This document shows positions 32,827-41,137 of a stretch of DNA of 47,551 nucleotides, one piece after another. How positions within the stretch are numbered: position 1 is the first letter of the stretch; each line of letters begins with the position of its first letter. Under the pieces are notes generated by a model. It ran no database searches and was not told the DNA's origin. It was given only the letters and a program-made list of their open reading frames with translations. Both the position numbers and the translations under genes were made by a program. Source of the DNA: Salinivirgaceae bacterium (GTDB taxonomy: Bacteria > Bacteroidota > Bacteroidia > Bacteroidales > SZUA-534); assembly GCA_017474765.1 (NCBI GenBank), contig JAFVGW010000051.1, positions 1-47,551 of the forward strand, in the 5' to 3' direction.

Positions 32827-35424
32827 TTATCCCTCGCCAATATCCATTGTGTAACCCTCGTGCCACATATCGTTTTCCGATTCATACACGGCGTAAATGT
32901 CAATGTCTTGTGCTGGCATAGTGGCTGGCAGGTTCGCCCAGTGGTCGAAATTATTGAACCAATACGATTCTTCCGAATCGGAATCGGCAGAATAAGTGCC
33001 AGCACTATAATACGCATATTGAGGCTCGTCGGAATACTCATAATTCAAATCGCCCTCGAGTGGCGCAATAGTATCGCCAGTGTGATAGGTCTGCGTTTCG
33101 GTTTTTAAGAATTGACCGTTACTTTTTGCTCCATAATGATAGGTTATGGTGTACTCGCTCATATCGCCGATAACCACAAAGATATTCTGCGCCGCCTTTG
33201 CGTCTATTGCGGCCAGCACATCGCTATCGTCTTTGACGGCGTTATAGGTCGTGGTTGACAGCGTTATGGTTGTGGTGTCGTTGACGGTTGTAGCCGCGTT
33301 TATCAGGTTCAGGACGCTTTGCTTTGTCAGTGGGCAATCCTCAAATGATATTGCTTCAACATTCAACTGGCTAACCTCGATATTTGCAAGGGCTGTGCAG
33401 CCTCGCACAATGTCGGTAACATTCGTGCCTCGCGGAAACGACGGCATTTTGAACGTTGTTAGCGCGGTGCAGTATTGAATAAATCCTGCAAACCCATAAG
33501 TCGCTAAATCTTCGGAGTTTCCAATAGTCCATTGGCGCAAATCGCCCAACTCAACCAAATATGGATTGTTGGCAGCAAAATAACTAAACCGCCCCACATT
33601 TGACACATTCCATTTTTCAATAAAACTCAAATTCGTTTTAGGGTCGGTTATCTTGCGTGATATGATAGACAGCACTTCAAGTTCTCTTGTCCTGCGCTGT
33701 TCGTCAGTCAAAGGAACGCCGTTAATTCCGTTGCGTATCTCATAGTTATCAACCCAAGCCTTGTATATATCCATATCCACCTTTTTAAGAATAACGCCGC
33801 CAGTGCTGGTAGTGCCAGGAAACGCTTCGGGAACAAAATAGCAGAAAACAAACCTCATATTTGTCATATTGCCAGTATTCCACTTGCCGAGCGCGTGAAG
33901 CGTGTTGTCGCCAATTCCGAAAGTTGAATCAAACATATTGTTTATGGCAGGTACGTTGCTAACATTCCAGTTGCCTATTTCCGAAGAAATGCCCTTTAAC
34001 TTGAAACATTCGCGGAACATATTTTTGATTGTATGGTGTTCGATTTTCCACTTGCCAACATCGCCCACAAATTCAAGCATATAGTTCTTTGAAAACAATT
34101 CTTCAAATTTGTTTACCTTGCTTATATTCCAACTCGTCAAATCGCCATACGTGCGTACATAATAGTTTTCGCTGAAGCAAACCTTTATGTTTTGCTGTGC
34201 CTTGCTTAAAGCGTCCGAAAGTCCTGCAAAACTGCCCATACTCTCGCCTAAATATCTATGCACAATTCGGTCAAACGCAAGCATACCGTCCGAAAACTTA
34301 ACTTTCGTAAAATCAAGTTTTTTTATACCTTTTGTGGTTATGTATTCGTCCTGATTTATTTGCGCGTTGACCATTGAAGAATTAACTCCCCAGTTGGAAA
34401 AAACAGCGTAATATTTTGTAATTTTTGACAAATCCCAATTTGCCATATAACAATAGCGGATAATGTTTTCATCGTCAACTCTTGAATGATTCTCGTCAAT
34501 CACCGTATATGTTGACATAAATAACGCAAAAGTGGATTGTCCGCTAATGTTGCCTAATGAGAAAACAGCTTTTGTTTCTTGTTCAGTAAAAGATGTAGGG
34601 TACGTGCCTTTCTCTGCGCGTGTTCCCATTTGCGGATTGCTGTTCCAATATACAATTTCGCCGCTGTAATTTTCGGTTATTGGATAGCCGTTTTTAGATT
34701 TTATATCAATATCGGGATAATCAACGAGCGAATAGATATATCCCCCAGTAACTTGTACCGTTTCTTTTATCGGGCCAATATTCGGAGCGTCGATTTCGAT
34801 TGTAAGAATAACCGTGTCGGCCACATTTCCGATTATCGAATTGTCGCAATAAACGTTTAGTGCGCCGTTTTCATAGGCCACTTTTACACTTGTGGTTTCT
34901 TCACCCGAACCGTGCGCTTTCCCCAAACTTATTGCTTGGCCGTTTACTTTAATTGTGTCGGCTGTTGCCGCACTGTAAGTGCCACTATATTGAATTTCAA
35001 CGCTTTTACAAAAATAACTGCGGTCGTGGTCGGGCAGAAAATCTCGTTTCAAAACGCCACTAACAAACGTTGTGTCAGAAATTATATATTCTTCTTCATA
35101 AGAATGTAAGGAGTTTTTAATATTCTCAACATCGGACTGCAATTTGGTTATCGCCTCAATGTAACTCCGCTGTGCAACAACAGCCGATTCCATATATTCC
35201 ATAGCCAAGCCATCAGGTTGTACGACAAATTTGCCAGCCTCGGTGTTCGGCGTGTTCGATTTGTTGTAGATATAGAATTTGCCGTCGTCGTTGCACCAGC
35301 AGCCGTAAACTGGCGGCATTACAGCGTCGTTGGCGGCAAGCATTTGCGCCTTTGTCAATACAAAACGCGAATCAATGGGCTTTGCTACGCCCATCGTAAA
35401 ATCAAGATTCAATGGAATACCCAT
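32827..35424 (-). CDS. Phage fibre with BspA-like (DUF285) and B-repeat domains
   Basis: This 865-residue protein has three regions. The N-terminal ~75 residues ('AKPIDSRFVLTKAQ', 'GKFYIYN') resemble the start of the 1566-residue fibre (KPID-R-V, FYVYD) and probably anchor it to the virion. A short coiled coil follows ('SYIEAITKLQSDVENIKNSL'). The middle has DUF285/BspA-type units such as 'LTSWNISKVNKFEELF' (about 431), 'GNWNVSNVPAINNMF' (about 485), 'GKWNTGNMTNM' (about 513) and 'EKWNVSNVGRF' (about 606). The C-terminus (about 758-858) is a B-repeat-like domain ending 'MPAQDIDIYAVYE'. BspA-type repeats bind host proteins in oral bacteria; here they probably serve receptor recognition. Confidence 0.8.
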   Translation of the reverse strand: MGIPLNLDFTMGVAKPIDSRFVLTKAQMLAANDAVMPPVYGCWCNDDGKFYIYNKSNTPNTEAGKFVVQPDGLAMEYMESAVVAQRSYIEAITKLQSDVENIKNSLHSYEEEYIISDTTFVSGVLKRDFLPDHDRSYFCKSVEIQYSGTYSAATADTIKVNGQAISLGKAHGSGEETTSVKVAYENGALNVYCDNSIIGNVADTVILTIEIDAPNIGPIKETVQVTGGYIYSLVDYPDIDIKSKNGYPITENYSGEIVYWNSNPQMGTRAEKGTYPTSFTEQETKAVFSLGNISGQSTFALFMSTYTVIDENHSRVDDENIIRYCYMANWDLSKITKYYAVFSNWGVNSSMVNAQINQDEYITTKGIKKLDFTKVKFSDGMLAFDRIVHRYLGESMGSFAGLSDALSKAQQNIKVCFSENYYVRTYGDLTSWNISKVNKFEELFSKNYMLEFVGDVGKWKIEHHTIKNMFRECFKLKGISSEIGNWNVSNVPAINNMFDSTFGIGDNTLHALGKWNTGNMTNMRFVFCYFVPEAFPGTTSTGGVILKKVDMDIYKAWVDNYEIRNGINGVPLTDEQRRTRELEVLSIISRKITDPKTNLSFIEKWNVSNVGRFSYFAANNPYLVELGDLRQWTIGNSEDLATYGFAGFIQYCTALTTFKMPSFPRGTNVTDIVRGCTALANIEVSQLNVEAISFEDCPLTKQSVLNLINAATTVNDTTTITLSTTTYNAVKDDSDVLAAIDAKAAQNIFVVIGDMSEYTITYHYGAKSNGQFLKTETQTYHTGDTIAPLEGDLNYEYSDEPQYAYYSAGTYSADSDSEESYWFNNFDHWANLPATMPAQDIDIYAVYESENDMWHEGYTMDIGEG

Positions 35425-35427
35425 AAC

Positions 35428-35631
35428 TTACTCCTCCTCCTCGTTTAATTGTTTCATATATTCGTTTCGGCGGCGTTCATAGTCCGCTTTTTCCTCGTCG
35501 GTTACAAGTGTAAAGGTGTCGGCCAGTTGGCGCGGCACTTTCACTCGCTTGTTGAATGTGCGCTGCCACTCTTTCGCTGGCTCTTTCGTGAGCCACTTGC
35601 CATCTTCGGCGTTCAGTTCAATCAGTTCCAT
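35428..35631 (-). CDS. Small charged phage protein of unknown function
   Basis: This 67-residue protein is rich in Glu, Lys and Arg and is predicted helical, ending in 'RRRNEYMKQLNEEEE'. It lies 3 bases before the 865-residue fibre gene and 5 bases after the Ig-like fibre gene, so it is tightly coupled to both, perhaps as a chaperone or small structural part. I recognise no family. Confidence 0.65.
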   Translation of the reverse strand: MELIELNAEDGKWLTKEPAKEWQRTFNKRVKVPRQLADTFTLVTDEEKADYERRRNEYMKQLNEEEE

Positions 35632-35636
35632 ATCAG

Positions 35637-36695
35637 TTAAAATTGAAAGTCATAAATAAAGTTATTGCAGGTGAGCGCGTCGTCCGACCGATATACGTAG
35701 TAGTCCGTCGAGCCGATGTTGATTTCGCTCTGCGTCCAGCCGCTGATGTTTTCGTAGCCGTTGGGGTCGAGAATGTACGTCAGGCTACCATACGTTTTCG
35801 GATAGGCCAAAACGCCGTGCTGTGCCGTGGCGGTGTACGAAAGCGATTTGTTCGATTTGCCCTCTTTCAACGCCGTCAGGCCGCTAACAACGGCTGCTGT
35901 GAGTGTGTCGTTGGTAACACCGTAGAATATTTTGGGCAGGTTAAGCGTAATAGCCGACGATTGCGCCGTATCGCTGGCGGTGTAATTGCTCTTGGTGGCG
36001 CGTGCCTTGTACGCTCCAGCCGCCTTGTTTTCGCTGACGGTGATTGTCTTTGAGTTTTCGGCCAGCGTAGTCCACGTTGAACCGCCATCGGTGCTGTACT
36101 CGGTTGTCGCTCCAGTTGTGGCCGATTTGCTTATGGTTACGGTGGCCGTAGCCTCGTACTGGTCGGCATTGCTGGTTGTGAGTGTCGGTTTTGCAACCTT
36201 TGGCGTGATGGTGATTGTGTAAGCCTCGCTTTCGTCGCTTTCTACGCCGTTCTTTATGGCCTTAACCTTTACGGTCTTTGTCAGGACTGAATTGTCGGCC
36301 TCGTTGGTGAAGCCAGTAGCGATTGAGAACTTGCCATTTGTGGCTTGTGCGTAGGCTGCGTCGCCAATTTTATAATAGGCTGTTGCTCCGCTTTCAATAT
36401 TGCCAATCGTAATCTCTACACTGCCAGTTACAGCCGATTTCGATTGCTGCGCTGCGGCTATTGTCGGCGTTGCAGGTTTGGTAAGTTTCGTAACGTTGAC
36501 AAAATAACTATCCGCGCCATCGGCTATAAGAATACGGCTGTTTGCGCTATCAACGGTTACGTTGCTTCCTGCATCGCCAGCGGTCATTTTGCCGTTTGCG
36601 TCGAAAACAACAATCTTGCCAGCAGCCGCGCCGTCGAGCGTGGCGTTCTTCAACTTATTGCCGTTCAGGTCAATATCGGTTAAAATCTTCTTCAT
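35637..36695 (-). CDS. Phage fibre with Ig-like / CHB_HEX-type repeats
   Basis: This 352-residue protein begins MKKILTDIDLNGNKLKNATL, a phage tail-fibre start in which the 'DLNGNKL.N' motif forms trimeric beta structure. Residues about 75-250 hold two or three Ig-like modules of the type attached to glycosidases: 'ATAYYKIGDAAYAQATNGKF' and 'ATTEYSTDGGSTWTTLAENS'. A distinct C-terminal domain ('SLTYILDPNGYENISGWTQ', 'YYVYRSDDALT') would be the tip. It is probably a receptor-binding fibre. Gene order and spacing put it in the same transcript as the glycosyltransferase. Confidence 0.75.
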   Translation of the reverse strand: MKKILTDIDLNGNKLKNATLDGAAAGKIVVFDANGKMTAGDAGSNVTVDSANSRILIADGADSYFVNVTKLTKPATPTIAAAQQSKSAVTGSVEITIGNIESGATAYYKIGDAAYAQATNGKFSIATGFTNEADNSVLTKTVKVKAIKNGVESDESEAYTITITPKVAKPTLTTSNADQYEATATVTISKSATTGATTEYSTDGGSTWTTLAENSKTITVSENKAAGAYKARATKSNYTASDTAQSSAITLNLPKIFYGVTNDTLTAAVVSGLTALKEGKSNKSLSYTATAQHGVLAYPKTYGSLTYILDPNGYENISGWTQSEINIGSTDYYVYRSDDALTCNNFIYDFQF

Positions 36696-36712
36696 ATCGT
36701 TTAGTGTTTTTG

Positions 36713-36732
36713 AATTAACTTATAAGTTAATT
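36713..36732. repeat. Perfect 20-base palindrome between fibre and glycosyltransferase genes
   Basis: AATTAACTTATAAGTTAATT is its own reverse complement and overlaps the stop codon of the glycosyltransferase. Related AAGTTATAAGTTA and AAGTTAAC sequences occur at about 32787 and 37552, before other genes of the cluster. Confidence 0.6.
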
Positions 36733-37545
36733 GTTCGCCTGCCGTGCCATAAACTGCTCAATGTAGGCCAGTTTTTCGGGCGTTTGCTTGTTATAAAGCC
36801 AAAAGTATTTCAGCGGATTGCTGCGCCATATTGAGCCGATACGGTCGCACTTGTATTTCAGGAACTCCGAAATAGTCTTTGTCGCGTAGTGAGCAATGTA
36901 GTGGTCGGTGTGCCAGCCGAATCCTGCATAAACGCCGTTAGACGCAAGACGAACTGGCGTGCCGTAGCAGTTATGGCAAATCGGAAACTCGTCTTTGCGG
37001 TCGGCTGGTTCAAAATAAAAACCGTGAGCGTTATGCGCCCTGATGTTCTTATTCCCACAGCGGACGGTGCTTTTGATAAACCTATTCCAAAATTCCTTGT
37101 CGCTGCCCCACCGTTTTACAAATCGGCTTCGCACTGGCTGGCTCTCGTCGCCCTCTACAACACCGTCGTCGCCGTATATCTGCCACGATAGAATCATAAA
37201 ATTACATTCTTCGGGCATTGTGGCGAGTAAATCTTTGATATTGTTTTTGTTAGTTACAACAAACTCGTCAATGTCGATAAATGAACACCAATCCCAGCCG
37301 TCGCTGTATTCCTGAAGCCAGCGGTTATAAATGGCAAACTGGCGTGAGCGATAGTTGCCCTGAACGGCTATTATCTCAACACGGTCGCGGTATTCGGGGC
37401 TGATAGAATCGCCCACAAACGATGTTTCAGGGTCGTTGTTGTCGAATAGATATATTCGGTCGTACCCCAAATCAATATGATAACGCACCCACTCGTCGAT
37501 GTAGGCGTTCTCGTTCTTTGCTACTGCACAAATTGCTACTTTCAT
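36727..37545 (-). CDS. Phage-coded glycosyltransferase (GT2/GT92-like)
   Basis: This 272-residue enzyme has the GT-A fold start MKVAICAVAKNENAYIDEWV, typical of the glycosyl transferase family 2_4/GT92 group, and a metal-binding DXD motif 'FIDIDEF' (Asp91 and Asp93). Further conserved features are 'LFDNND' (about 34-38) and a His/Cys-rich segment 'PICHNCYG'. No signal peptide or membrane helix is seen. It is coded inside a cassette of tail-fibre genes, so it may glycosylate a fibre or modify the host surface glycan after lysogeny. The acceptor and sugar donor are not evident from sequence. Confidence 0.85.
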   Translation of the reverse strand: MKVAICAVAKNENAYIDEWVRYHIDLGYDRIYLFDNNDPETSFVGDSISPEYRDRVEIIAVQGNYRSRQFAIYNRWLQEYSDGWDWCSFIDIDEFVVTNKNNIKDLLATMPEECNFMILSWQIYGDDGVVEGDESQPVRSRFVKRWGSDKEFWNRFIKSTVRCGNKNIRAHNAHGFYFEPADRKDEFPICHNCYGTPVRLASNGVYAGFGWHTDHYIAHYATKTISEFLKYKCDRIGSIWRSNPLKYFWLYNKQTPEKLAYIEQFMARQANN

Positions 37546-37558
37546 AATAAGTTAACTT

Positions 37559-38698
37559 TTAGGGTTGTTCTTCCTCGTCGGCGGTTATTTCGGCTGCACC
37601 CATAACACTGATAGTCATTGGATTTTGCGGTGTTACGTCAGCGGCGTTTTTCCAGCCTACGGTAATGTCGCCATATTCATTTAGTGCAATATCAACCGCA
37701 ACCTGCTGACCGCCTGAATAGCACGATACAATCGGGTAATAGCCGCGGCCGTGAGTGGCTGCTGAAATGGTGACCGATGTGCTTTCGGCGTAGTTTTTGC
37801 AGATGAAAACATAATGGTTTGCGCGATTTCCTAAATCTTCTATTGCGGCTTGCAGGTAGTCAATATCGGCTTGTTCGGCATAACCGCTTAAATCGGGCTT
37901 GTCGTTCAAATCGTCATAACTGCCGCTGGTGGCAACAGTCGCTAAATCAGGCTTGTCGTTCAAATCGTCATAACTGCCGCTGGTGGCAACGGTCGCCAAA
38001 TCGCTGCTCTCAACAAAGTTGCTGTCGTTGTTCAGGTCGCTTATGTTTTCAGGGATTGTGGGCTTGTCGTTCAAATCGTCATAACTGCCGCTGGTGGCAA
38101 CAGCCGCTAAATCAGGCTTGTCGTTCAAATCGTCATAACTGCCGCTGGTGGCAACGGTCGCCAAATCCGAACCTTTAACGTAGTCGTCGCTATCTTGCAG
38201 GTCGCTAACGTTTTGGGGAATACTCGAATCAACTCTCTCTATTGCCGCTTGCAGGTAGTCAATATCGGCTTGAACGGCGTAGCCGCTTAAATCCAGTTCG
38301 GTATCGCCAATCTTTTCCCAATCGCCATTGATGTAAACATACTCATCATAAACGTTGTTGTCGCCGCTGGGCGATTTCGGTGTTAGATAAATTGTTGTCG
38401 TACTGATATTTTCAGTGGGCAATGTCTGCACAACGGCAAGGCTCATAAGCCGCAATGCAGCAACCACAGCGGCAAGCAGGCTAATTTTTTCGGCCAGTAC
38501 CTCGTTGATGGTGTGCTGGTCGTATTGGCCGTCCACGCCCAATGTGTCGGCAAGGTTTGGCGAGGTGGCCGCACGAACCAAATCCCAAATGTTATCGGAA
38601 TAGGCAATAGGATATTCGGCAGGGTTGCCGCTCTCGAATGTCAAGCCCATACTGCTGATGGGGCTTTTGACGATATTATTTTTCTTCGGTGTTGCCAT
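37559..38698 (-). CDS. Phage fibre with ATSGSYDDLNDKP repeats
   Basis: This 379-residue protein has an N-terminal region with a hydrophobic helix ('ISLLAAVVAALRLMSLAVV', about 71-89), a central block of four near-identical repeats 'LATVATSGSYDDLNDKP' and two flanking copies of 'QADIDYLQAAIE'. The C-terminal domain (about 290-379) contains 'NHYVFICKNY', 'GYYPIVSCYSGGQQVAVDI'. GSYDDLNDKP-type repeats are characteristic of long, trimeric phage tail or head fibres. The DNA repeats are almost identical, so their number may vary by recombination. Role inferred: adsorption fibre. Confidence 0.8.
   Translation of the reverse strand: MATPKKNNIVKSPISSMGLTFESGNPAEYPIAYSDNIWDLVRAATSPNLADTLGVDGQYDQHTINEVLAEKISLLAAVVAALRLMSLAVVQTLPTENISTTTIYLTPKSPSGDNNVYDEYVYINGDWEKIGDTELDLSGYAVQADIDYLQAAIERVDSSIPQNVSDLQDSDDYVKGSDLATVATSGSYDDLNDKPDLAAVATSGSYDDLNDKPTIPENISDLNNDSNFVESSDLATVATSGSYDDLNDKPDLATVATSGSYDDLNDKPDLSGYAEQADIDYLQAAIEDLGNRANHYVFICKNYAESTSVTISAATHGRGYYPIVSCYSGGQQVAVDIALNEYGDITVGWKNAADVTPQNPMTISVMGAAEITADEEEQP
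37886..38167. repeat. Four near-identical ~50-base coding repeats
   Basis: GGCTTGTCGTTCAAATCGTC plus the next ~30 bases recurs at about 37896, 37950, 38061 and 38115, in two pairs about 55 bases apart separated by a diverged insert. High identity at the DNA level indicates recent duplication or gene conversion. Confidence 0.85.
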
Positions 38699-38709
38699 AA
38701 TCTATCGGT

Positions 38710-40149
38710 TTAGAGTGGAATATTCATTGAGAATTTTGGCGACGCTCCTGCGGCAAACGAGCCAGTAGTGAAATAGAGGTTGTAGCCACTCAAAGTTATC
38801 GCTTCGTTACGCGGAGAGGTGAACGATTGCGAACCGATGGCCGCGTCCATAACTGGGTTGCCTGACTGCTTGACGGTGGCCGCTGCGCTTTTTGTCAGCA
38901 CAAACATATAGGCTACGCCGCCAGTGTTGTTGTTCAGCGTTACATCTGCGTTTAACGCGCTGGTGCGCCGTGTGAGTTTGTCATTGTTCCAAAGAATTGA
39001 GTTTATGTTCTTTGCAGTTGCCCAGCCGTAGTAAATTGAATTGACTGCTACGATTGAACGCGCCGCGCTTGATTTCGGATTGATGGTTATGCCGTAATAC
39101 TTGCTTCCCAGCGGTGCGGCGTACTCAAAACTTTGAGCAGCGATTGTGCCGCTTGCGCCAGTAATACTCTTTGTGTAAACGCCAGTTTCGGGATTCGCCC
39201 AACCTGCGTTAAGCAGATTGGCGTGATTCGACGGCTTCACATTTACGTTGTCGAATTTGACGGTTACGGTTACGGTTAACGTGGTGGTGGCGTTGGTGTC
39301 GGCCTCGTATGACTTATTGTTGCTCGGCGAGGTGCTGACGGTGAATTTCTCGTTGGCTTCTGCGCCCAATTCGGCTTGCATTTTTTCCTGCACCCAAATA
39401 ATTTCAGGCGATTGGTAGTTTACATCGCCAGTGTCGCCCTTGTCGCCTTTATCACCTTTGTCGCCCTTGTCGCCCTTTGCGCCAGTATTGCCAGTCATAC
39501 CTGCACGGCCACGTTTGCCTTCAGGAATTGAAAAATTGAGCCTGACGGTTACATCGCCGTTTGGTGCGGTGGTGGTGTCTGCTGTTACCTCGGCTGATAG
39601 TTCTGCGTCGTAGTTGCTATCGTTGCGGCGCACGGTCTCGGTTGTGCCAATTTCGATATGCGGAGTTTTGCCAGCCTCACCTTTAATCACCGAAGCGTTG
39701 GTTAGGTTAGTCATATAGGCGTAGCCAGCCAAATGTGCGCCATCAGCGGATTGGTTGCGGTTGCGGATATACACATCGGCGGTCATTGGCTCGGTGGCGG
39801 TGTCGAGAACGGCAACCATACGGCCGTCTTGAATATTTGCAGCGTCGGCAAGCATTGCTGCTGTTGAGCCATACACTTGGGCAATGGCAAAGCCCTCGCC
39901 AGTTGCGCCGTCGCGTCCGTGGTTCAGGTCGAATGAGTATTGCTGGCCGTCGGTCAGGCGAAATGTTATTCGCACGCCGCCCTCGATGGCCGAACTTGTT
40001 ACTGCGCTTACGCCTACACCTTTATCGCCTTTCAACAGCGAATAATCAAACAGCCGTTCCTTTCCGCTGGCTGTGATACCTAAAAGCCGTGCGCCCTCGA
40101 TTGTCGATTGCGCGGCTTGTATTTGACTGATTTTAACCTCGTCTGCCAT
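38710..40149 (-). CDS. Collagen-like phage fibre protein
   Basis: This 479-residue protein starts MADEVKISQIQAAQSTIEGA, a form common in Bacteroides-phage structural proteins, followed by phage-type domains ('YGSTAAMLADAANIQDGRM'). A Gly-X-Y stretch of ten to eleven triplets (about 211-242; 'GDKGDKGDKGDKGDTGD') forms a short collagen-like triple-helical stalk. The C-terminal ~230 residues are Thr/Ser/Asn-rich beta structure ('SYEADTNATTTLTVTVTV'). It is probably a trimeric tail or receptor-binding fibre. It is 12 bases from its neighbour and in the same transcript. Confidence 0.82.
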   Translation of the reverse strand: MADEVKISQIQAAQSTIEGARLLGITASGKERLFDYSLLKGDKGVGVSAVTSSAIEGGVRITFRLTDGQQYSFDLNHGRDGATGEGFAIAQVYGSTAAMLADAANIQDGRMVAVLDTATEPMTADVYIRNRNQSADGAHLAGYAYMTNLTNASVIKGEAGKTPHIEIGTTETVRRNDSNYDAELSAEVTADTTTAPNGDVTVRLNFSIPEGKRGRAGMTGNTGAKGDKGDKGDKGDKGDTGDVNYQSPEIIWVQEKMQAELGAEANEKFTVSTSPSNNKSYEADTNATTTLTVTVTVKFDNVNVKPSNHANLLNAGWANPETGVYTKSITGASGTIAAQSFEYAAPLGSKYYGITINPKSSAARSIVAVNSIYYGWATAKNINSILWNNDKLTRRTSALNADVTLNNNTGGVAYMFVLTKSAAATVKQSGNPVMDAAIGSQSFTSPRNEAITLSGYNLYFTTGSFAAGASPKFSMNIPL

Positions 40150-40162
40150 ATCGTATTTTGCT

Positions 40163-40540
40163 TTAAATCACTATTATATATTGGTTGTCGCTTGTCTTGA
40201 TATAAACACCGTCGTTGGTAACGAGTGCGCCTCGCGGTATGTCGTTGTCGCTGTCGGCAGGACGCAGGTCGTAGCCAAAATCGGGTGCAAGTGTGTATTT
40301 GAGCGATTTGCGGTCGCTCCAAGCCTGATTGTAGGCTGTTGAACCGTTAGCAAATAAAATCTGCTGCAACCCAGTTGCAGGGTCGGTAACAATAAGTTTG
40401 ATGAGCCATTTCTTATCGTCGTAGCCTACGCAGTTGGGCAGACAATCGCCCACATACATATTGCCGTCAGCCGTAGTCTCCACTATTTTGGGGCTTCGGC
40501 AGTTGCGAATATGGCGGTATATGTAGGGATTCGCTAACAT
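40163..40540 (-). CDS. Small phage protein, paralogue of the product at 32506-32772
   Basis: This 125-residue protein starts at ATG 40540, one base after the stop of the spanin-like gene; a TTG at 40552 would overlap that gene. Its middle is homologous to the 88-residue protein at the far end of the cluster, including 'PKIVET', 'NMYVG', the Cys-x3-Cys turn 'DCLPNCVGYDDKKWLIK' and 'FANGS..YNQAW'. It has an extra C-terminal segment ('DNDIPRGALVTNDGVYIKTS'). Its position before the collagen-like fibre suggests a tail-associated role. No family name is known to me. Confidence 0.78.
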   Translation of the reverse strand: MLANPYIYRHIRNCRSPKIVETTADGNMYVGDCLPNCVGYDDKKWLIKLIVTDPATGLQQILFANGSTAYNQAWSDRKSLKYTLAPDFGYDLRPADSDNDIPRGALVTNDGVYIKTSDNQYIIVI

Positions 40541-40541
40541 A

Positions 40542-41108
40542 TCAATCAACAATATCTATCTCGCTCACGCCAACGATTTTAGCGTTGGGATTGCGGTTGG
40601 TTACGGCCACTTGGCCAGTGTATTTCTTAAAAGTCCAAAACAAAAAACGGCGGCGGCGTTGATAGCGCACCACCGTCAGGCTGTCGCGTGTCTCGATGTT
40701 AACCGCGCCGCACAGCATACGAAAGTCTATCCACTCGTCGTGGTATTCGTATTGCGGTTGCGGCTCACCAGTAACGGTGTCGGTAACAATCACGGTGTCA
40801 ACCTGAAACTTGTAGATTGTCTGCTGTTCAATCTTCTGCACTGATTGCAGATGTTTCAGTTTAACGCCCATTTCCTTAACCTCGTCGGCCAACTGGCTGT
40901 TGTTGGCTTTCAACTCGCTGATGGTTACTGACTGGCGTTTGGTTCGTGCGGCCAAAACGCTGTCGGCAAGCATATAGTAGTCGAGGTCGTCGGTCAGGGC
41001 TTCAATGTTGCCTCGCAAGCGGTCGCGCTCATTGCGCTGCACCGCGTTAACACACAGCGAAACAACCAAAAGCAGAATAGCCAGCGTTTCAACTAATAAG
41101 CGTTTCAT
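40542..41108 (-). CDS. Membrane-anchored coiled-coil protein, spanin-like (DUF6549-type)
   Basis: This 188-residue protein has an N-terminal membrane anchor (about 4-22; 'LLVETLAILLLVVSLCVNAV'), then a long coiled coil (about 25-95), then a conserved-looking domain ('YEYHDEWIDFRMLCGAVNIE', 'VVRYQRRRRFLFWTFKKYTG'). A short membrane anchor with a periplasmic coiled coil resembles i-spanins (Rz) that disrupt the outer membrane during lysis. I associate the architecture with DUF6549 of Bacteroides phages. No o-spanin lipoprotein is obvious beside it, and no endolysin is in the window, so the lysis role is inference. Confidence 0.65.
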   Translation of the reverse strand: MKRLLVETLAILLLVVSLCVNAVQRNERDRLRGNIEALTDDLDYYMLADSVLAARTKRQSVTISELKANNSQLADEVKEMGVKLKHLQSVQKIEQQTIYKFQVDTVIVTDTVTGEPQPQYEYHDEWIDFRMLCGAVNIETRDSLTVVRYQRRRRFLFWTFKKYTGQVAVTNRNPNAKIVGVSEIDIVD

Positions 41109-41137
41109 TTTGTTTTTTTGTGTTGATTATTAAATAT

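Noticed and set aside
37886..38167. CRISPR array
   Set aside because: The repeats are in frame with a fibre protein, are only four, and the spacers are themselves coding and similar. No other repeat-spacer array is in the window.
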